64,000 nucleotides of DNA from BCD1 sp965230565 (GCA_965230565.1 CBDDLH010000011.1:124001-188000), one strand, 5' to 3'. Shown: positions 34,541 through 43,863, counted from the stretch's first letter. Program-made: numbers and translations. Notes: generated by a model from the letters alone, not told the origin.

Positions 34541-35647
34541 ATGAGACCACTTGTTATTGCCTTTTTGGCAACCATACTATTCATCTCTTGCGATCCTTCA
34601 AGTATTCTTAATGAAAGTTCCAAAGGGGAAGTTTATAACGGGAAACGACCCAAGAACATCATTTTTATGGTAGGTGATGGGATGGGGTTGACCCAGATTA
34701 CAGCCGGGTATTATCGAAATGGAGACAAGCTTCATCTGGAAAAATTTCCGGTTATAGGTATTCATAAACCATATTCCGCAAGTGATTTAATCACAGATTC
34801 CGCTGCGGGTGCCACCGCTTTTTCTGCCGGAAAAAAAACGTTTAATAAGGCCATAGGTATGGACAAGGATTCGGCCTTTGTGAAAACCATACTGGAGGAA
34901 GCTATGAAGCAGGGGTTGGCTACCGGACTTGTAGCAACATCTACGATAGTGCATGCCACTCCTGCAGCATTTGTGGCTCATGTTGATGACCGCTACAAAT
35001 ACGAAGACATCGCAAAATTCTTTTTGTTGAATCCGGTAGACTACTTTGTCGGAGGAGGAATGCAATACTTTGAGGAGCGTAAAGATGGGCTTAATTTATT
35101 GCCTATGCTCGAAGAAAAAGGGTATGAACTATCCGATTATAAAAAAGAGCCCTTTAGAGAGGCTGTGGTTGATTATGATAAAAAATTCGGTTATTTCACG
35201 GCAGAATCGGATCCCTTGAAATATGATGAAGGCAGGGACTATTTAGTTCCTGCAAGTAAACAGGCACCATTGTTTTTGAAGCGGAAAAGTGACAAAGGAT
35301 TCTTTTTGATGATCGAAGGTTCACAGATTGACTGGGGCGGGCACGATAACGATTCAGAGTATATCATTTCCGAAATGATAGATTTTGACAATGCTATTGG
35401 TGCAGTGATGGATTTTGCGGAAGAAGACGGAGAAACGCTTGTTATCGTAACTGCTGACCATGAAACCGGCGGATATGCCATCAACAAAGGAAGTACAAGA
35501 GATACGATCATTGGCAGGTTTACAACAGGTGATCATACCGCTCAATTAATTCCGGTATTTGCTTATGGTCCGGGAGCGGAGTTGTTCAGCGGTATTTATG
35601 AGAATACAGCTATTTATTATAAGATGAAAACCCTGTTTGGTTTTTAA
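34541..35647 (+). CDS. Alkaline phosphatase (PhoA family), lipoprotein
   Basis: Periplasmic or surface phosphomonoesterase of 368 residues that releases phosphate from organic esters. It carries a lipoprotein signal (ATILFISC, lipid Cys17), the metal-binding FMVGDGMG near residue 43, the nucleophile serine in ITDSAAGATAFSAGKK near 87, GSQIDWGGHDND and TADHETGG (metal ligands), and GDHTAQLIP near the end. The protein is shorter than E. coli PhoA (about 450 mature residues) but all metal and nucleophile motifs are present. It shares a bidirectional terminator with rpmH. Confidence 0.93.
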   Translation: MRPLVIAFLATILFISCDPSSILNESSKGEVYNGKRPKNIIFMVGDGMGLTQITAGYYRNGDKLHLEKFPVIGIHKPYSASDLITDSAAGATAFSAGKKTFNKAIGMDKDSAFVKTILEEAMKQGLATGLVATSTIVHATPAAFVAHVDDRYKYEDIAKFFLLNPVDYFVGGGMQYFEERKDGLNLLPMLEEKGYELSDYKKEPFREAVVDYDKKFGYFTAESDPLKYDEGRDYLVPASKQAPLFLKRKSDKGFFLMIEGSQIDWGGHDNDSEYIISEMIDFDNAIGAVMDFAEEDGETLVIVTADHETGGYAINKGSTRDTIIGRFTTGDHTAQLIPVFAYGPGAELFSGIYENTAIYYKMKTLFGF

Positions 35648-35670
35648 GGAAGGAAACCTATGGGCAATAA

Positions 35671-35710
35671 AAAACAGCTAAAGCGATCAACCGATTACTT
35701 TAGCTGTTTT
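35671..35710. terminator. Bidirectional terminator between the phosphatase gene and rpmH
   Basis: AAAACAGCTAAAG (35671-35683) pairs with CTTTAGCTGTTTT (35698-35710), loop of 14. T's follow in both directions; the minus-strand tail (TTTTTTATT) is the stronger one. Confidence 0.85.
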
Positions 35711-35744
35711 AGTTTATATAAAACAGTCTTAAGAGACTATTGGA

Positions 35745-35900
35745 TTATTTTACGGTTTTCTCGTCAGAAACACTCAGTTTCAAACGACCTTTAGCTCTAC
35801 GACGAGCCAAAACTTTACGTCCGTTTTTGGAGCTCATGCGTGAACGAAATCCATGTTTGTTCTTTCTTTTTCTTTTCGATGGTTGGAACGTTCTTTTCAT
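35745..35900 (-). CDS. rpmH: 50S ribosomal protein L34
   Basis: Ribosomal protein L34, 51 residues, translated from the ATG at 35900. The sequence begins MKRTFQPSKRKRKNKHGFR and continues MSSKNGRKVLARRRAKGR, the universal L34 pattern, with a short Bacteroidota tail (KLSVSDEKTVK). It is missed by length cut-offs. In many bacteria rpmH sits beside rnpA; here the next gene on the same strand is on the upstream side and unrelated. A full promoter lies 190 bases upstream, giving an unusually long leader with a strong hairpin. Confidence 0.98.
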   Translation of the reverse strand: MKRTFQPSKRKRKNKHGFRSRMSSKNGRKVLARRRAKGRLKLSVSDEKTVK

Positions 35901-35982
35901 CTGTATAAAAATTTATTAATATTTTGAAAATGAAGTGATTAACAAATTTTTAAACAGATGTAACCACTACGTTTTCGCCTTA

Positions 35983-36021
35983 ACTTTTTTAATCATGAAG
36001 GAAAAATATGATTAAAAAAGT
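35983..36021 (-). other. Hairpin in the rpmH leader
   Basis: ACTTTTTTAATCAT and ATGATTAAAAAAGT (35983-35996 and 36008-36021) form a perfect 14-bp stem with an 11-base loop in the rpmH leader, about 83 bases before the start codon. There is no T-run after it on the minus strand, so it does not look like a simple terminator. Confidence 0.6.
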
Positions 36022-36089
36022 CAATGCTCATTTTATTTTCCTATGATTCTATTATCGATTTAACTCAATTACTTTCTAAAAATGCGGGG

Positions 36090-36120
36090 CAAAGGTACAA
36101 GTATTTCGTTAAATTGCCAA
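36090..36120 (-). promoter_or_regulatory. rpmH promoter
   Basis: On the minus strand TTG (36120-36118), a 20-base spacer and TACCTTTG (36097-36090). Transcription should start near 36083, leaving a leader of about 183 nt. The promoter begins just after the stop of the AIM24 gene at 36137. Confidence 0.8.
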
Positions 36121-36136
36121 TAAATCAGGATTTTTT

Positions 36137-36934
36137 TTAGATTCCATCGATCAGATCTCCTAATCCGCCCAGAACACTGCCCTCACCTTTTCCTCCCGTA
36201 CCATATTTCCTGGAAGCCACCATGATCTTATCTGCCAATCTGCTGAATGGCAGTGATTGAATCCAAACTGTACCGGGGCCTTCCAGTTTGGCATAAAATA
36301 ATCCTTCTCCACCAAAGAACATATTTTTTACGCCTTTGATCATTTCGATATCGTAATCCACATCACGGGTAAATCCAACCAGGCAACCGGTATCTATCCG
36401 GAGGGTTTCGCCCAACTCAAGTCTTTTTTCAACAACAGTTCCGCCTGCGTGCAGGAAAGCCATTCCGTCTCCTTCCACTTTTTGCATAATAAACCCTTCT
36501 CCACCAAAGAAACCCCGACCGAGTTTTTTGGAAAATTCAATGCCTACTGATACGCCTTGGGCAGCGCAAAGAAAAGCATCCTTTTGACAAACGATCTTAC
36601 CTTCCATTTCAGATAAGTCGATAGGGATGATCTTACCTGGATATGGCGAGGCAAATGACACTGTTCGTTTGCCTGTTCCGCCATGTGTGAAGGCTGTCAT
36701 GAAAAGACTTTCCCCGGTGATCAGCCTTTTTCCGGCCGACAAGACCTTGCCCCAGACACCACCGGAATTTGACTTTTCACTGCCGTCACCAAAAATGGTC
36801 TTCAGTTCTATGTCATCTTCCATCATCATGAAACTACCGGCTTCGGCAATGACAGTTTCAAAGGGGTCCAGTTCAATTTCAACAAATTGCATCTCTTCTC
36901 CATAGATGCGGTAATCAATTTCGTGTGCGTTCAT
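36137..36934 (-). CDS. AIM24/TIGR00266 family protein
   Basis: Cytoplasmic all-beta protein of 265 residues related to yeast mitochondrial Aim24 and bacterial YdbM-like tryptophan-RNA-attenuator-fold proteins. The start (QFVEIELDPFETVIAEAGSFMMMED) and the glycine-rich repeats GRGFFGGEGFIMQKVEG and KNMFFGGEGLFYAKLEGPG are typical of TIGR00266. The family is abundant and its biochemical role is unknown. The tail is glycine-rich (GTGGKGEGSVLGGLGD). It is a single gene, followed directly by the rpmH promoter. Confidence 0.9.
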   Translation of the reverse strand: MNAHEIDYRIYGEEMQFVEIELDPFETVIAEAGSFMMMEDDIELKTIFGDGSEKSNSGGVWGKVLSAGKRLITGESLFMTAFTHGGTGKRTVSFASPYPGKIIPIDLSEMEGKIVCQKDAFLCAAQGVSVGIEFSKKLGRGFFGGEGFIMQKVEGDGMAFLHAGGTVVEKRLELGETLRIDTGCLVGFTRDVDYDIEMIKGVKNMFFGGEGLFYAKLEGPGTVWIQSLPFSRLADKIMVASRKYGTGGKGEGSVLGGLGDLIDGI

Positions 36935-37239
36935 TAGTTGATTTTTATTTTAGATACGCCACCCAAATTGCTCATGATACGATGGAGGCGCATTATTTTT
37001 CGACAGATCAATTGTAATTGTTGACGATGTCTTGCCTTCAGTCCCCGGTTCTCAGTCTTCAGGCCGTAAGAACTTATTCAAGGTTTTGCCTTTGTAAAGC
37101 ATAGGGGGGAGGAAGGCGACGCCTTGTCGAAGGGGAAATCTCCAACTTTTGGGTTGGTTTTAGAATTGGTCAGCAATTAGATCATCAGCCTGGAGTCTTA
37201 AGGCATTTTTGTACCTTGCGGATTAAAGTGAATTTATAA
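36935..37239. other. Gap before the GT2 gene
   Basis: Just over 300 bases without a gene. It has a short run of AGTC-type heptamer-like sequence (CTTCAGTCCCC, CTCAGTCTTCAGG, 37029-37062), and near 37116 GGCGACGCC, a small palindrome. No clear promoter element is seen. Confidence 0.4.
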
Positions 37240-38139
37240 ATGTTATCCATTCTGATTCCGGTTTTTAATTACGATGTGAGGAGACTTGTCGGTGACCTCC
37301 ACAGGCTATTGAGTGGAATGAAGATTGAATATGAAATCCGGGTTTATGATGATTGCTCCACTAATGAAACTTTGAAAAAGGGGAACGCTTCAATTGAGGA
37401 ATTACCAAATGTGGTTTTTAAAAAGCTGGAAAAAAATCTAGGTTTTTGCACGATTAGAAATGTTCTTGCGGAAGAGGCAAATTATGACCTGTTGCTTTTC
37501 CTGGATAGCGATGTGGAAGTTACGGATGAGCAATTTATTCAAAAATACCTTCAGGTAACAGATGGAAAAACAGTTTTTTGCGGGGGGATGCAATATGTGG
37601 ATGAACCTCCGGAGGATGACCATTTTCTGAAGTGGAAACACGGAAAGGAGCGGGAAGAGGCCAGTGCCGAGGCAAGAAATAAAAATCCGCATCGGACTTT
37701 GTGGGCTGGAAATTTCCTTATTCCAAAGGAGATATATCTGGCCGCAAAATTTGACGATGGGTCAACGGGGTATGGATATAATGATACGATGTTCGGGTAC
37801 AAACTTTTGGTGCAAAAGGTGCCGGTTGTTCATATTGAAAACACCCTCCTGCATCGCGGTCTTATGCCTGCAGAGAAATTTGTGAGGCGTAGTCTGGAGG
37901 CAGTCGAAAATCTATTGTTTTTTGAAAGCAGGGATTATATTGAACCTTCCTTTTATAAGTTCATTAAAGTTTTCAGGTATTATAATTTGCTGAAACGGCT
38001 TGGGCTAACGCGGATATATTTGCAGTATTATTTGAGACGCCTACCTGGTTGGAAGGCCAATTTATTATCTTCATCACCTAATCTTCGCAACCTCGATAAG
38101 CTTAAACTGGGAAGACTGGTTGAACTTAAATCGATTTGA
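37240..38139 (+). CDS. Glycosyltransferase family 2
   Basis: GT-A fold glycosyltransferase of 299 residues, probably cytoplasmic and acting on a surface glycan. It opens with LSILIPVFNYDVRRL, has VYDDCSTNET near residue 37 and the metal-binding LLLFLDSDVEVTD near 85, then GGMQYVDEP and a C-terminal acceptor half with WAGNFLIPKE. Its stop overlaps the end of the convergent GT4 gene by 14 bases. Both being glycosyltransferases suggests a shared surface-polysaccharide role, but no other polysaccharide genes are around. Confidence 0.9.
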   Translation: MLSILIPVFNYDVRRLVGDLHRLLSGMKIEYEIRVYDDCSTNETLKKGNASIEELPNVVFKKLEKNLGFCTIRNVLAEEANYDLLLFLDSDVEVTDEQFIQKYLQVTDGKTVFCGGMQYVDEPPEDDHFLKWKHGKEREEASAEARNKNPHRTLWAGNFLIPKEIYLAAKFDDGSTGYGYNDTMFGYKLLVQKVPVVHIENTLLHRGLMPAEKFVRRSLEAVENLLFFESRDYIEPSFYKFIKVFRYYNLLKRLGLTRIYLQYYLRRLPGWKANLLSSSPNLRNLDKLKLGRLVELKSI

Positions 38140-39238
38140 TTCCTTCATAAAAATCAATCAATCGACTGGATTCTATTTGCCAGTTCAGGGCTTCCCGTGC
38201 GGCAAGGGTATTATTCACAAAAGATTGGTAAAGCGTTTCATTTTCCAGTTGTTGTATGAGGTTGATGAAGGTAGCTTTGTCAAAGTCAGGTAATAACAGG
38301 CCACAGTCAAATTGTTCATTCAGCAAGCGATATTCTGGAAAATCCATACAGATCTGCGGTATGCGAGCGTGGATGTAATCGAAAAATTTATTGGCCAGGG
38401 AGTAGTAATAACTCAGTCCTGTATTTTCGATGAGGTTGAGACCAACCCAGGCATTTTGGGTGATTTTTTTCAATTCCTCAGGGAAAATGAATCCCAGGAA
38501 TTCTACCTTTTGTTCCACAGCAAAATCACGGCACATTTTTTCCAGTTGGGAGCGGATAGGTCCATCCCCGGCAATGATGAGTTTTTGCTCGATGTCCGAC
38601 ATACAACTGATCAGGAATTCCAGGCCTCTTCCTTTATTCAGAACTCCCTGGTATAGGATGTATTTCTCTTTCTGAAGGTCTTTAACAGGAGGTTTCAATA
38701 AAACCGGCACATTTCTGATAACCTCGAACGTCGTCCCGTATTCTTTTTTGAAAATATCAGCAATGGACTGGTTGACCGTATAAGCATATTTTATTTTTGG
38801 AACGATGAAAGATTCCACCCATTTCCATATGCGTTTTTCTCTTTCCCGTCCATATAAAGAGGAGGTTTCTGTGAAGTACTCATGAGCGTCGTAAACAAAA
38901 GTTTTCTTCCGCCATTTAGCTGCCAGCCAGGTTGGGAAAATGGTGTCCAGGTCAATTCCGCAAATGATATCTGTTTTCTGGAATAACAAAAAGAAAAGCA
39001 GTCGCAGATTATATTCCAGGTAAAATAACTTTCCCTTGTCAAAAAAGCATTTCAGGCGTTTTTGGTGAAAGGTACCTGGCCGAATGTCCGAATGATCCTT
39101 AAGCGGTTTGGAGTACTTCCTTAGTCGACCTATCAGCGTAACTTCATAACCGGCCTCAGCCAGGGAGGTGCAAATGCGTTGCATCCGCTGGTCGTAATTG
39201 AGATCGTTGGTAACGGTAAGATGGATCTTTGTACTCAA
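38126..39238 (-). CDS. Glycosyltransferase family 4 (GT-B)
   Basis: GT-B glycosyltransferase of 370 residues. The N-terminal half has IHLTVTNDLNYDQRMQR and FVYDAHEYFTE (about 115-125). The C-terminal half has the donor-binding stretch ILYQGVLNKGRGLEFLI ... LIIAGDGPIRSQLEK and GLNLIENTGLSYYYSLANKFFDYIHA, containing the family glutamates. It begins three bases after the dapB stop, so it is probably the last gene of the dapA-dapD-dapB transcript, an unusual partnership. It overlaps the GT2 gene tail to tail by 14 bases. Confidence 0.9.
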   Translation of the reverse strand: MSTKIHLTVTNDLNYDQRMQRICTSLAEAGYEVTLIGRLRKYSKPLKDHSDIRPGTFHQKRLKCFFDKGKLFYLEYNLRLLFFLLFQKTDIICGIDLDTIFPTWLAAKWRKKTFVYDAHEYFTETSSLYGREREKRIWKWVESFIVPKIKYAYTVNQSIADIFKKEYGTTFEVIRNVPVLLKPPVKDLQKEKYILYQGVLNKGRGLEFLISCMSDIEQKLIIAGDGPIRSQLEKMCRDFAVEQKVEFLGFIFPEELKKITQNAWVGLNLIENTGLSYYYSLANKFFDYIHARIPQICMDFPEYRLLNEQFDCGLLLPDFDKATFINLIQQLENETLYQSFVNNTLAAREALNWQIESSRLIDFYEGIKSI

Positions 39239-39241
39239 AGT

Positions 39242-39961
39242 TTACAAATTTAGGACATCCGCCATGGTGAAGATACCCTTTTTGTCGGCAATGTATTCGG
39301 CAGCAAGTACTGCGCCAAGGGCAAATCCATTCCTGTTTTTGGCAGTATGTACCAGTTTGATCTCATCGAATTCAGCATTCCAGTTGATCTCATGTGTCCC
39401 TGGTACCTCGCCTTCCCGGAAGCTTTCGATTTTTAAGGTGTTGTCATCCACTTTTTCGTTGGTTTCTTTCCACGAAGTTATAGCGTCCGTATTGTCGATG
39501 ATCTGTTCTGCAAGCGTGATAGCCGTTCCGCTTGGAGAGTCTTTTTTGTGAATGTGGTGGGTTTCCTTCATGGAAGGTGTGTAGGCATTGGTTTTGTCCA
39601 GCTTTTTCGCAAGAATCTTATTAATGTGAAAAAAGATGTTCATGCCCAGGCTGAAATTGGAGGCGTGTAACAAACTTCCGTCAAGAGCCTCGCATTTATG
39701 CTTAATAGATTCCCATTGATCGTTCCATCCTGTGGTACCACTTACTACGGCAAGGTTGGCCTCCAGGCAGGTAGACAAGTTGCCGGGTGCCTGTTCCGGA
39801 AGCGTAAATTCAACAGCAACATCAGCGTCCTGAGGTTTGGAGAGAATCTTTTTCAATTCCTCCTCATTATTCGCTATCCAGGCGATATGATGACCTCTTT
39901 GCAAGGCGATCTTTTCGACGGCCTTACCCATTTTACCGTATCCGATAATGGCTATTTGCAT
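39242..39961 (-). CDS. dapB: 4-hydroxy-tetrahydrodipicolinate reductase DapB
   Basis: Reduces the DapA product with NAD(P)H in the diaminopimelate/lysine pathway. The 239-residue protein carries the dinucleotide loop IAIIGYGKMGKAVE at the start, VSGTTGW near residue 73, and the catalytic signature HHIHKKDSPSGTA near 133. It is shorter than the E. coli enzyme (273), as usual in Bacteroidota. It is the third gene of dapA-dapD-dapB, 51 bases after dapD, and is followed after three bases by the GT4 gene. Confidence 0.96.
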   Translation of the reverse strand: MQIAIIGYGKMGKAVEKIALQRGHHIAWIANNEEELKKILSKPQDADVAVEFTLPEQAPGNLSTCLEANLAVVSGTTGWNDQWESIKHKCEALDGSLLHASNFSLGMNIFFHINKILAKKLDKTNAYTPSMKETHHIHKKDSPSGTAITLAEQIIDNTDAITSWKETNEKVDDNTLKIESFREGEVPGTHEINWNAEFDEIKLVHTAKNRNGFALGAVLAAEYIADKKGIFTMADVLNL

Positions 39962-40012
39962 AGTTATGTATTAGGTAATGTACGTAGGATTAAAACACAT
40001 AGACCCAGATAG

Positions 40013-40828
40013 TTAAACGGCTACATCATATGTACGCAGGGCATCGTTCAGGGATGTCTTTTTATCTGTGGATTCTTTACGTTTTCCAATGATCAGACTG
40101 CAAGGTACCTGATAGCTGCCAGCGGCAAATTCTTTTGTGTAAGATCCTGGAATGACCACAGATCTTGCCGGTACCCTACCTTTGTATTCAACCGGCTCTT
40201 CTCCGGTGACATCAATGATCTTGGTACTTTGTGTAAGCACTACATTAGCACCAAGAACCGCTTCTTTTTCCACATGGACACCTTCAACCACTATACACCT
40301 GGAGCCAATGAAGCAGCCGTCTTCAATGATTACCGGACTGGCCTGAACAGGTTCAAGCACTCCACCGATGCCAACGCCACCACTCAGGTGAACATTTTTA
40401 CCGATTTGTGCGCATGATCCGACCGTCGCCCAGGTATCTACCATGGTGCCGGAATCCACATAAGCCCCGATGTTTACATACGATGGCATCATGATTACTC
40501 CGGGAGCCAGGTAAGCCCCGTGGCGGCAAAGTCCATGAGGAACTACACGAACGTCTTTGGCTTTAAAATCAGATTTGAGCGGAATTTTATCGTGGAATTG
40601 GAATGGTCCAACGTTGATCTCTTCCATTTTCTGGATCGGGAAATACAGAATGACTGCTTTCTTTACCCAGTCGTTGACCTTCCAGCCGTCTGTTGTAGGT
40701 TCAGCTACACGGATTTCACCTTTATCGAGCAGGTCGACTACGTTTCTTATAGCTTCCTGACTTTCAGGTGAAGATAACAGGTCGCGGTTATCCCAAATTT
40801 TTTCAATAGTATCTGCAATCTGTTGCAT
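40013..40828 (-). CDS. dapD: Tetrahydrodipicolinate N-succinyltransferase DapD
   Basis: Transfers succinyl from succinyl-CoA to tetrahydrodipicolinate. The 271-residue protein has an N-terminal helical domain (1-100) and a left-handed beta-helix of hexapeptide repeats (about 105-240: GVIMMPSYVNIGAYVDSGTMVDTWATVGSCAQIGKNVHLSGG). Its presence shows this organism uses the succinylase branch of diaminopimelate synthesis. It starts 15 bases after the dapA stop, clearly in one operon with dapA and dapB. Confidence 0.97.
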   Translation of the reverse strand: MQQIADTIEKIWDNRDLLSSPESQEAIRNVVDLLDKGEIRVAEPTTDGWKVNDWVKKAVILYFPIQKMEEINVGPFQFHDKIPLKSDFKAKDVRVVPHGLCRHGAYLAPGVIMMPSYVNIGAYVDSGTMVDTWATVGSCAQIGKNVHLSGGVGIGGVLEPVQASPVIIEDGCFIGSRCIVVEGVHVEKEAVLGANVVLTQSTKIIDVTGEEPVEYKGRVPARSVVIPGSYTKEFAAGSYQVPCSLIIGKRKESTDKKTSLNDALRTYDVAV

Positions 40829-40843
40829 GGATGTATTTTTTTG

Positions 40844-41734
40844 TCAAATGAATTTGTTCAGTTCTTCAATTAAAGCGGCGCGGTTATCTGGGCTGCTCAT
40901 TGGGCACATGGGAAGTCTGTAGACTTCTTTTACTTTTCCCATTTCCACCAAAGCTGTTTTGATCGGGATCGGGTTAGTTTCAATCATAGACAACTGCATC
41001 AACCGATAGAGATGTTGATGGGATTGTCTGGCTTTTTCCCATTGGCCGTCAAGGCAGAAATGTACCATTTCCCTGAATTCAGCAGGAATAGCGTTGGCAA
41101 TAACAGAGATAACTCCATCGGCACCACAGATCATCATGGGAAGAGTTAAGGCATCATCACCTGAATAAACCAGAAACCCTTCCGGTCTGTTGATTAGAAT
41201 TTCATTGATCTGATCCATATTGCCCGAGGCTTCTTTGACTGCAACGATGTTTCTAAAGTCGTTTGCAAGTCTTAGAGTAAGTCTTGTGGACATATTGACC
41301 GCTGTTCTTCCTGGAACATTGTAAAGAATGATGGGAATATCAACGGCATTGGCAATAGCTGCGAAGTGCTGGTAGTGGCCTTCTTCAGTAGGTTTATTGT
41401 AATACGGGCTGGAAACTAAAAGTGCGCCCACACCGCATTTTTCGGCGGCAACAGATCTCGTTACGCAATGATGTGTATCGTTGGTTCCTGTACCTGCGAT
41501 TACAGCAATCCTGTCTCCGCATTTTTGGACTGCAAAAGAGAAGATGGCTTCAAATTCTTCATCGGTAAATGATGGAGATTCCCCGGTCGTTCCGCAAAAA
41601 ACGATGCCGTCTGTTCCGGCTTTGATTTGATCCTCTATCAAAACTTCAAAAGCCTCAAAATCTATAGCACCGTTTTCCTTGAAAGGAGTGATTATGGCTA
41701 CTAAAGAACCTTTTAACTGGAATGTGTTCTGCAT
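40844..41734 (-). CDS. dapA: 4-hydroxy-tetrahydrodipicolinate synthase DapA
   Basis: Condenses pyruvate and aspartate semialdehyde, the entry step to diaminopimelate and lysine. The 296-residue TIM-barrel protein has FCGTTGESPSFTDEE near residue 46, the catalytic tyrosine in ILYNVPGRTAVNMS near 136, and the Schiff-base lysine in IVAVKEASGNMDQ near 164. It is the first gene of the dap operon; 88 bases separate it from the uvrB stop upstream. No lysine riboswitch is visible in that gap. Confidence 0.97.
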   Translation of the reverse strand: MQNTFQLKGSLVAIITPFKENGAIDFEAFEVLIEDQIKAGTDGIVFCGTTGESPSFTDEEFEAIFSFAVQKCGDRIAVIAGTGTNDTHHCVTRSVAAEKCGVGALLVSSPYYNKPTEEGHYQHFAAIANAVDIPIILYNVPGRTAVNMSTRLTLRLANDFRNIVAVKEASGNMDQINEILINRPEGFLVYSGDDALTLPMMICGADGVISVIANAIPAEFREMVHFCLDGQWEKARQSHQHLYRLMQLSMIETNPIPIKTALVEMGKVKEVYRLPMCPMSSPDNRAALIEELNKFI

Positions 41735-41822
41735 TATTATTTCTGCTGTTTAAAAAATCCTTCAACCTACAAAATGCTGGTAAATAAAATTGGTGGAATA
41801 AAATTCGCTGCAAAAATGTGGA

Positions 41823-43841
41823 TTATTTTTTTCTAAGTTGCTGTTTTAGGGCAAAAAGCTCATCCCGGTACTGTGCAGCCGTGATAAAATCGAGTTCTTT
41901 AGCAGCTTTTTTCATCTTTTTATCCGTCGTTTCGATCAACTTTTCAATTTGTTCCTTATCCATATAAGCAATAAGCGGATCAGCAGCAAGGCTTGGTTCC
42001 TCCGGTTCAACATAGGCTTCCTTATTACCACGAATGTCGAGGATGGATCTTTGACTGAGTATTTCCTCCCTTGATTTACTGACTGTTCTTGGAGTAATAT
42101 CGTGTTCCTCATTATAACCCATCTGAACAGCCCTTCTTCGGTTGGTCTCATCGATGGTGATTTGCATGGAGTTCGTGATCTTGTCTGCGTAGAAGATTAC
42201 CAGGCCACCTGCATTCCTCGCAGCACGTCCTGCCGTCTGGGTTAAGGAGCGTGCATTTCTCAAAAAGCCTTCTTTGTCGGCATCAAGGATAGCCACCAGA
42301 GAAACTTCCGGAAGGTCAAGTCCTTCCCTTAACAGGTTAACTCCAACGAGCACATCAAAATTACCCAATCGAAGATCACGTAGAATTTCTACGCGTTCCA
42401 TAGTATCTACTTCGGAGTGGATGTAACGGACTTTAATGTTGAATTTTTCCAGGTATTTGGTCAATTCCTCAGACATTCTCTTGGTAAGGGTAGTTACCAA
42501 AACTCGTTCCTCCCTTTCAATTCTTTGACGAATTTCATCCATGAGGTCGTCTACCTGGTTGATACTTGGACGGACTTCGATGGGAGGATCAAGCAATCCA
42601 GTCGGACGAATGATCTGCTCAACGAATAATCCATCGGTTTGTTCCAATTCATAATCTCCGGGGGTGGCACTGATGTAAACCACCTGATTGACCAGGCTTT
42701 CGAATTCTGTGAAATTCAATGGCCTGTTATCCATAGCAGAAGGTAAGCGGAATCCAAAATTGACAAGGTTGAGTTTACGGGAACGGTCACCGCCGTACAT
42801 ACCTCTGACCTGAGGAAGGGTAACATGGCTTTCATCAATAAACATCACGTAATCATCCGGGAAATAATCGAGCAGACAGAAAGGTCTTGTTCCTTCTTTT
42901 CGGCCGTCGAAGAATCGGGAATAATTCTCGACACCATTACAATACCCCAGTTCCCGGATCATTTCCAGGTCAAAATTCGTTCGTTCCCGGATACGTTTGG
43001 CTTCGAGGATACGACCCTCCCTTTCAAAGTATTTTTCCTGGGCATACAGTTCGTCCTCAATTTCCCGGATGATCTGGTTCATCCTGTCACGGGGAGCAAT
43101 GTAAAGGTTGGCCGGGAAAATGGCCACGGCGTCCATTTCCTGTATCCGTTTTCCGGAAACCACATCGATCATTTCAATATTCTCGATTTCATCACCAAAG
43201 AAAGTAATCCGGTAACCATAATCCACATAGGGGAGGTTGATGGAAACAGAATCCCCCCTTACCCGGAAAGTGGCTCTTTTGAAATCGATCTCCGTCCTGG
43301 AATATAAAGCCTGGACAAGTTCGTGCAGAAAATGCCTTTGCCCAATGGTTTGACCCACCTGCAGTCGGATGATCCCTGTTTTGTAATCCTCTGGATTTCC
43401 CATACCATAAATGCAGGAAACTGAAGCAACGATGATAATATCCCGACGACCAGACAGCAGGGAAGCGGTAGCTCGCAGTCGGAGTTTATCCACTTCCTCA
43501 TTGATTTGCAGGTCTTTTTCGATATACATGTCAGAGGTAGCAATGTATGCTTCAGGCTGGTAATAGTCGTAATAGGAAACAAAGTATTCCACTGCATTGT
43601 CCGGAAAGAATTCGCGAAATTCTCCGAATAGCTGAGCCGTCAGCGTTTTATTGTGAGTGAGTACCAGGGTGGGGCGTTGTAATTCAGCAATTACATTGGC
43701 CATGGTGAAGGTTTTACCGGAACCTGTTACACCAAGCAATACCTGGGATCGTTCTCCTGCATTAACTGCATTGACGATTTGCTGAATAGCCTGCGGCTGA
43801 TCACCTGTTGGCTTGAACGGAGAAGCGAGCTTGAATTTCAC
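41823..43841 (-). CDS. uvrB: Excinuclease ABC subunit B (UvrB)
   Basis: Damage-verifying helicase-like subunit of nucleotide excision repair. The 672-residue protein matches E. coli UvrB in length. It shows Walker A GVTGSGKTFTMANV (about 39-52), the beta-hairpin region YYDYYQPEAYI (about 92-102), helicase motifs such as FIDESHVTLPQVRGMYGGD and QTAGRAARNAGG, and the C-terminal UVR motif (AAKELDFITAAQYRDEL) that meets UvrC. It is divergent from an AlkD-like protein, placing two DNA-repair genes back to back across a 113-base gap. Confidence 0.98.
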   Translation of the reverse strand: MKFKLASPFKPTGDQPQAIQQIVNAVNAGERSQVLLGVTGSGKTFTMANVIAELQRPTLVLTHNKTLTAQLFGEFREFFPDNAVEYFVSYYDYYQPEAYIATSDMYIEKDLQINEEVDKLRLRATASLLSGRRDIIIVASVSCIYGMGNPEDYKTGIIRLQVGQTIGQRHFLHELVQALYSRTEIDFKRATFRVRGDSVSINLPYVDYGYRITFFGDEIENIEMIDVVSGKRIQEMDAVAIFPANLYIAPRDRMNQIIREIEDELYAQEKYFEREGRILEAKRIRERTNFDLEMIRELGYCNGVENYSRFFDGRKEGTRPFCLLDYFPDDYVMFIDESHVTLPQVRGMYGGDRSRKLNLVNFGFRLPSAMDNRPLNFTEFESLVNQVVYISATPGDYELEQTDGLFVEQIIRPTGLLDPPIEVRPSINQVDDLMDEIRQRIEREERVLVTTLTKRMSEELTKYLEKFNIKVRYIHSEVDTMERVEILRDLRLGNFDVLVGVNLLREGLDLPEVSLVAILDADKEGFLRNARSLTQTAGRAARNAGGLVIFYADKITNSMQITIDETNRRRAVQMGYNEEHDITPRTVSKSREEILSQRSILDIRGNKEAYVEPEEPSLAADPLIAYMDKEQIEKLIETTDKKMKKAAKELDFITAAQYRDELFALKQQLRKK

Positions 43842-43863
43842 GGAGGTGGATTTTGTTGGAAAA

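Noticed and set aside
35697..35760. Small AGTCTTAAGAGACT palindrome after the phosphatase gene as an operator
   Set aside because: It sits between two stop codons next to a strong terminator, with no promoter nearby.
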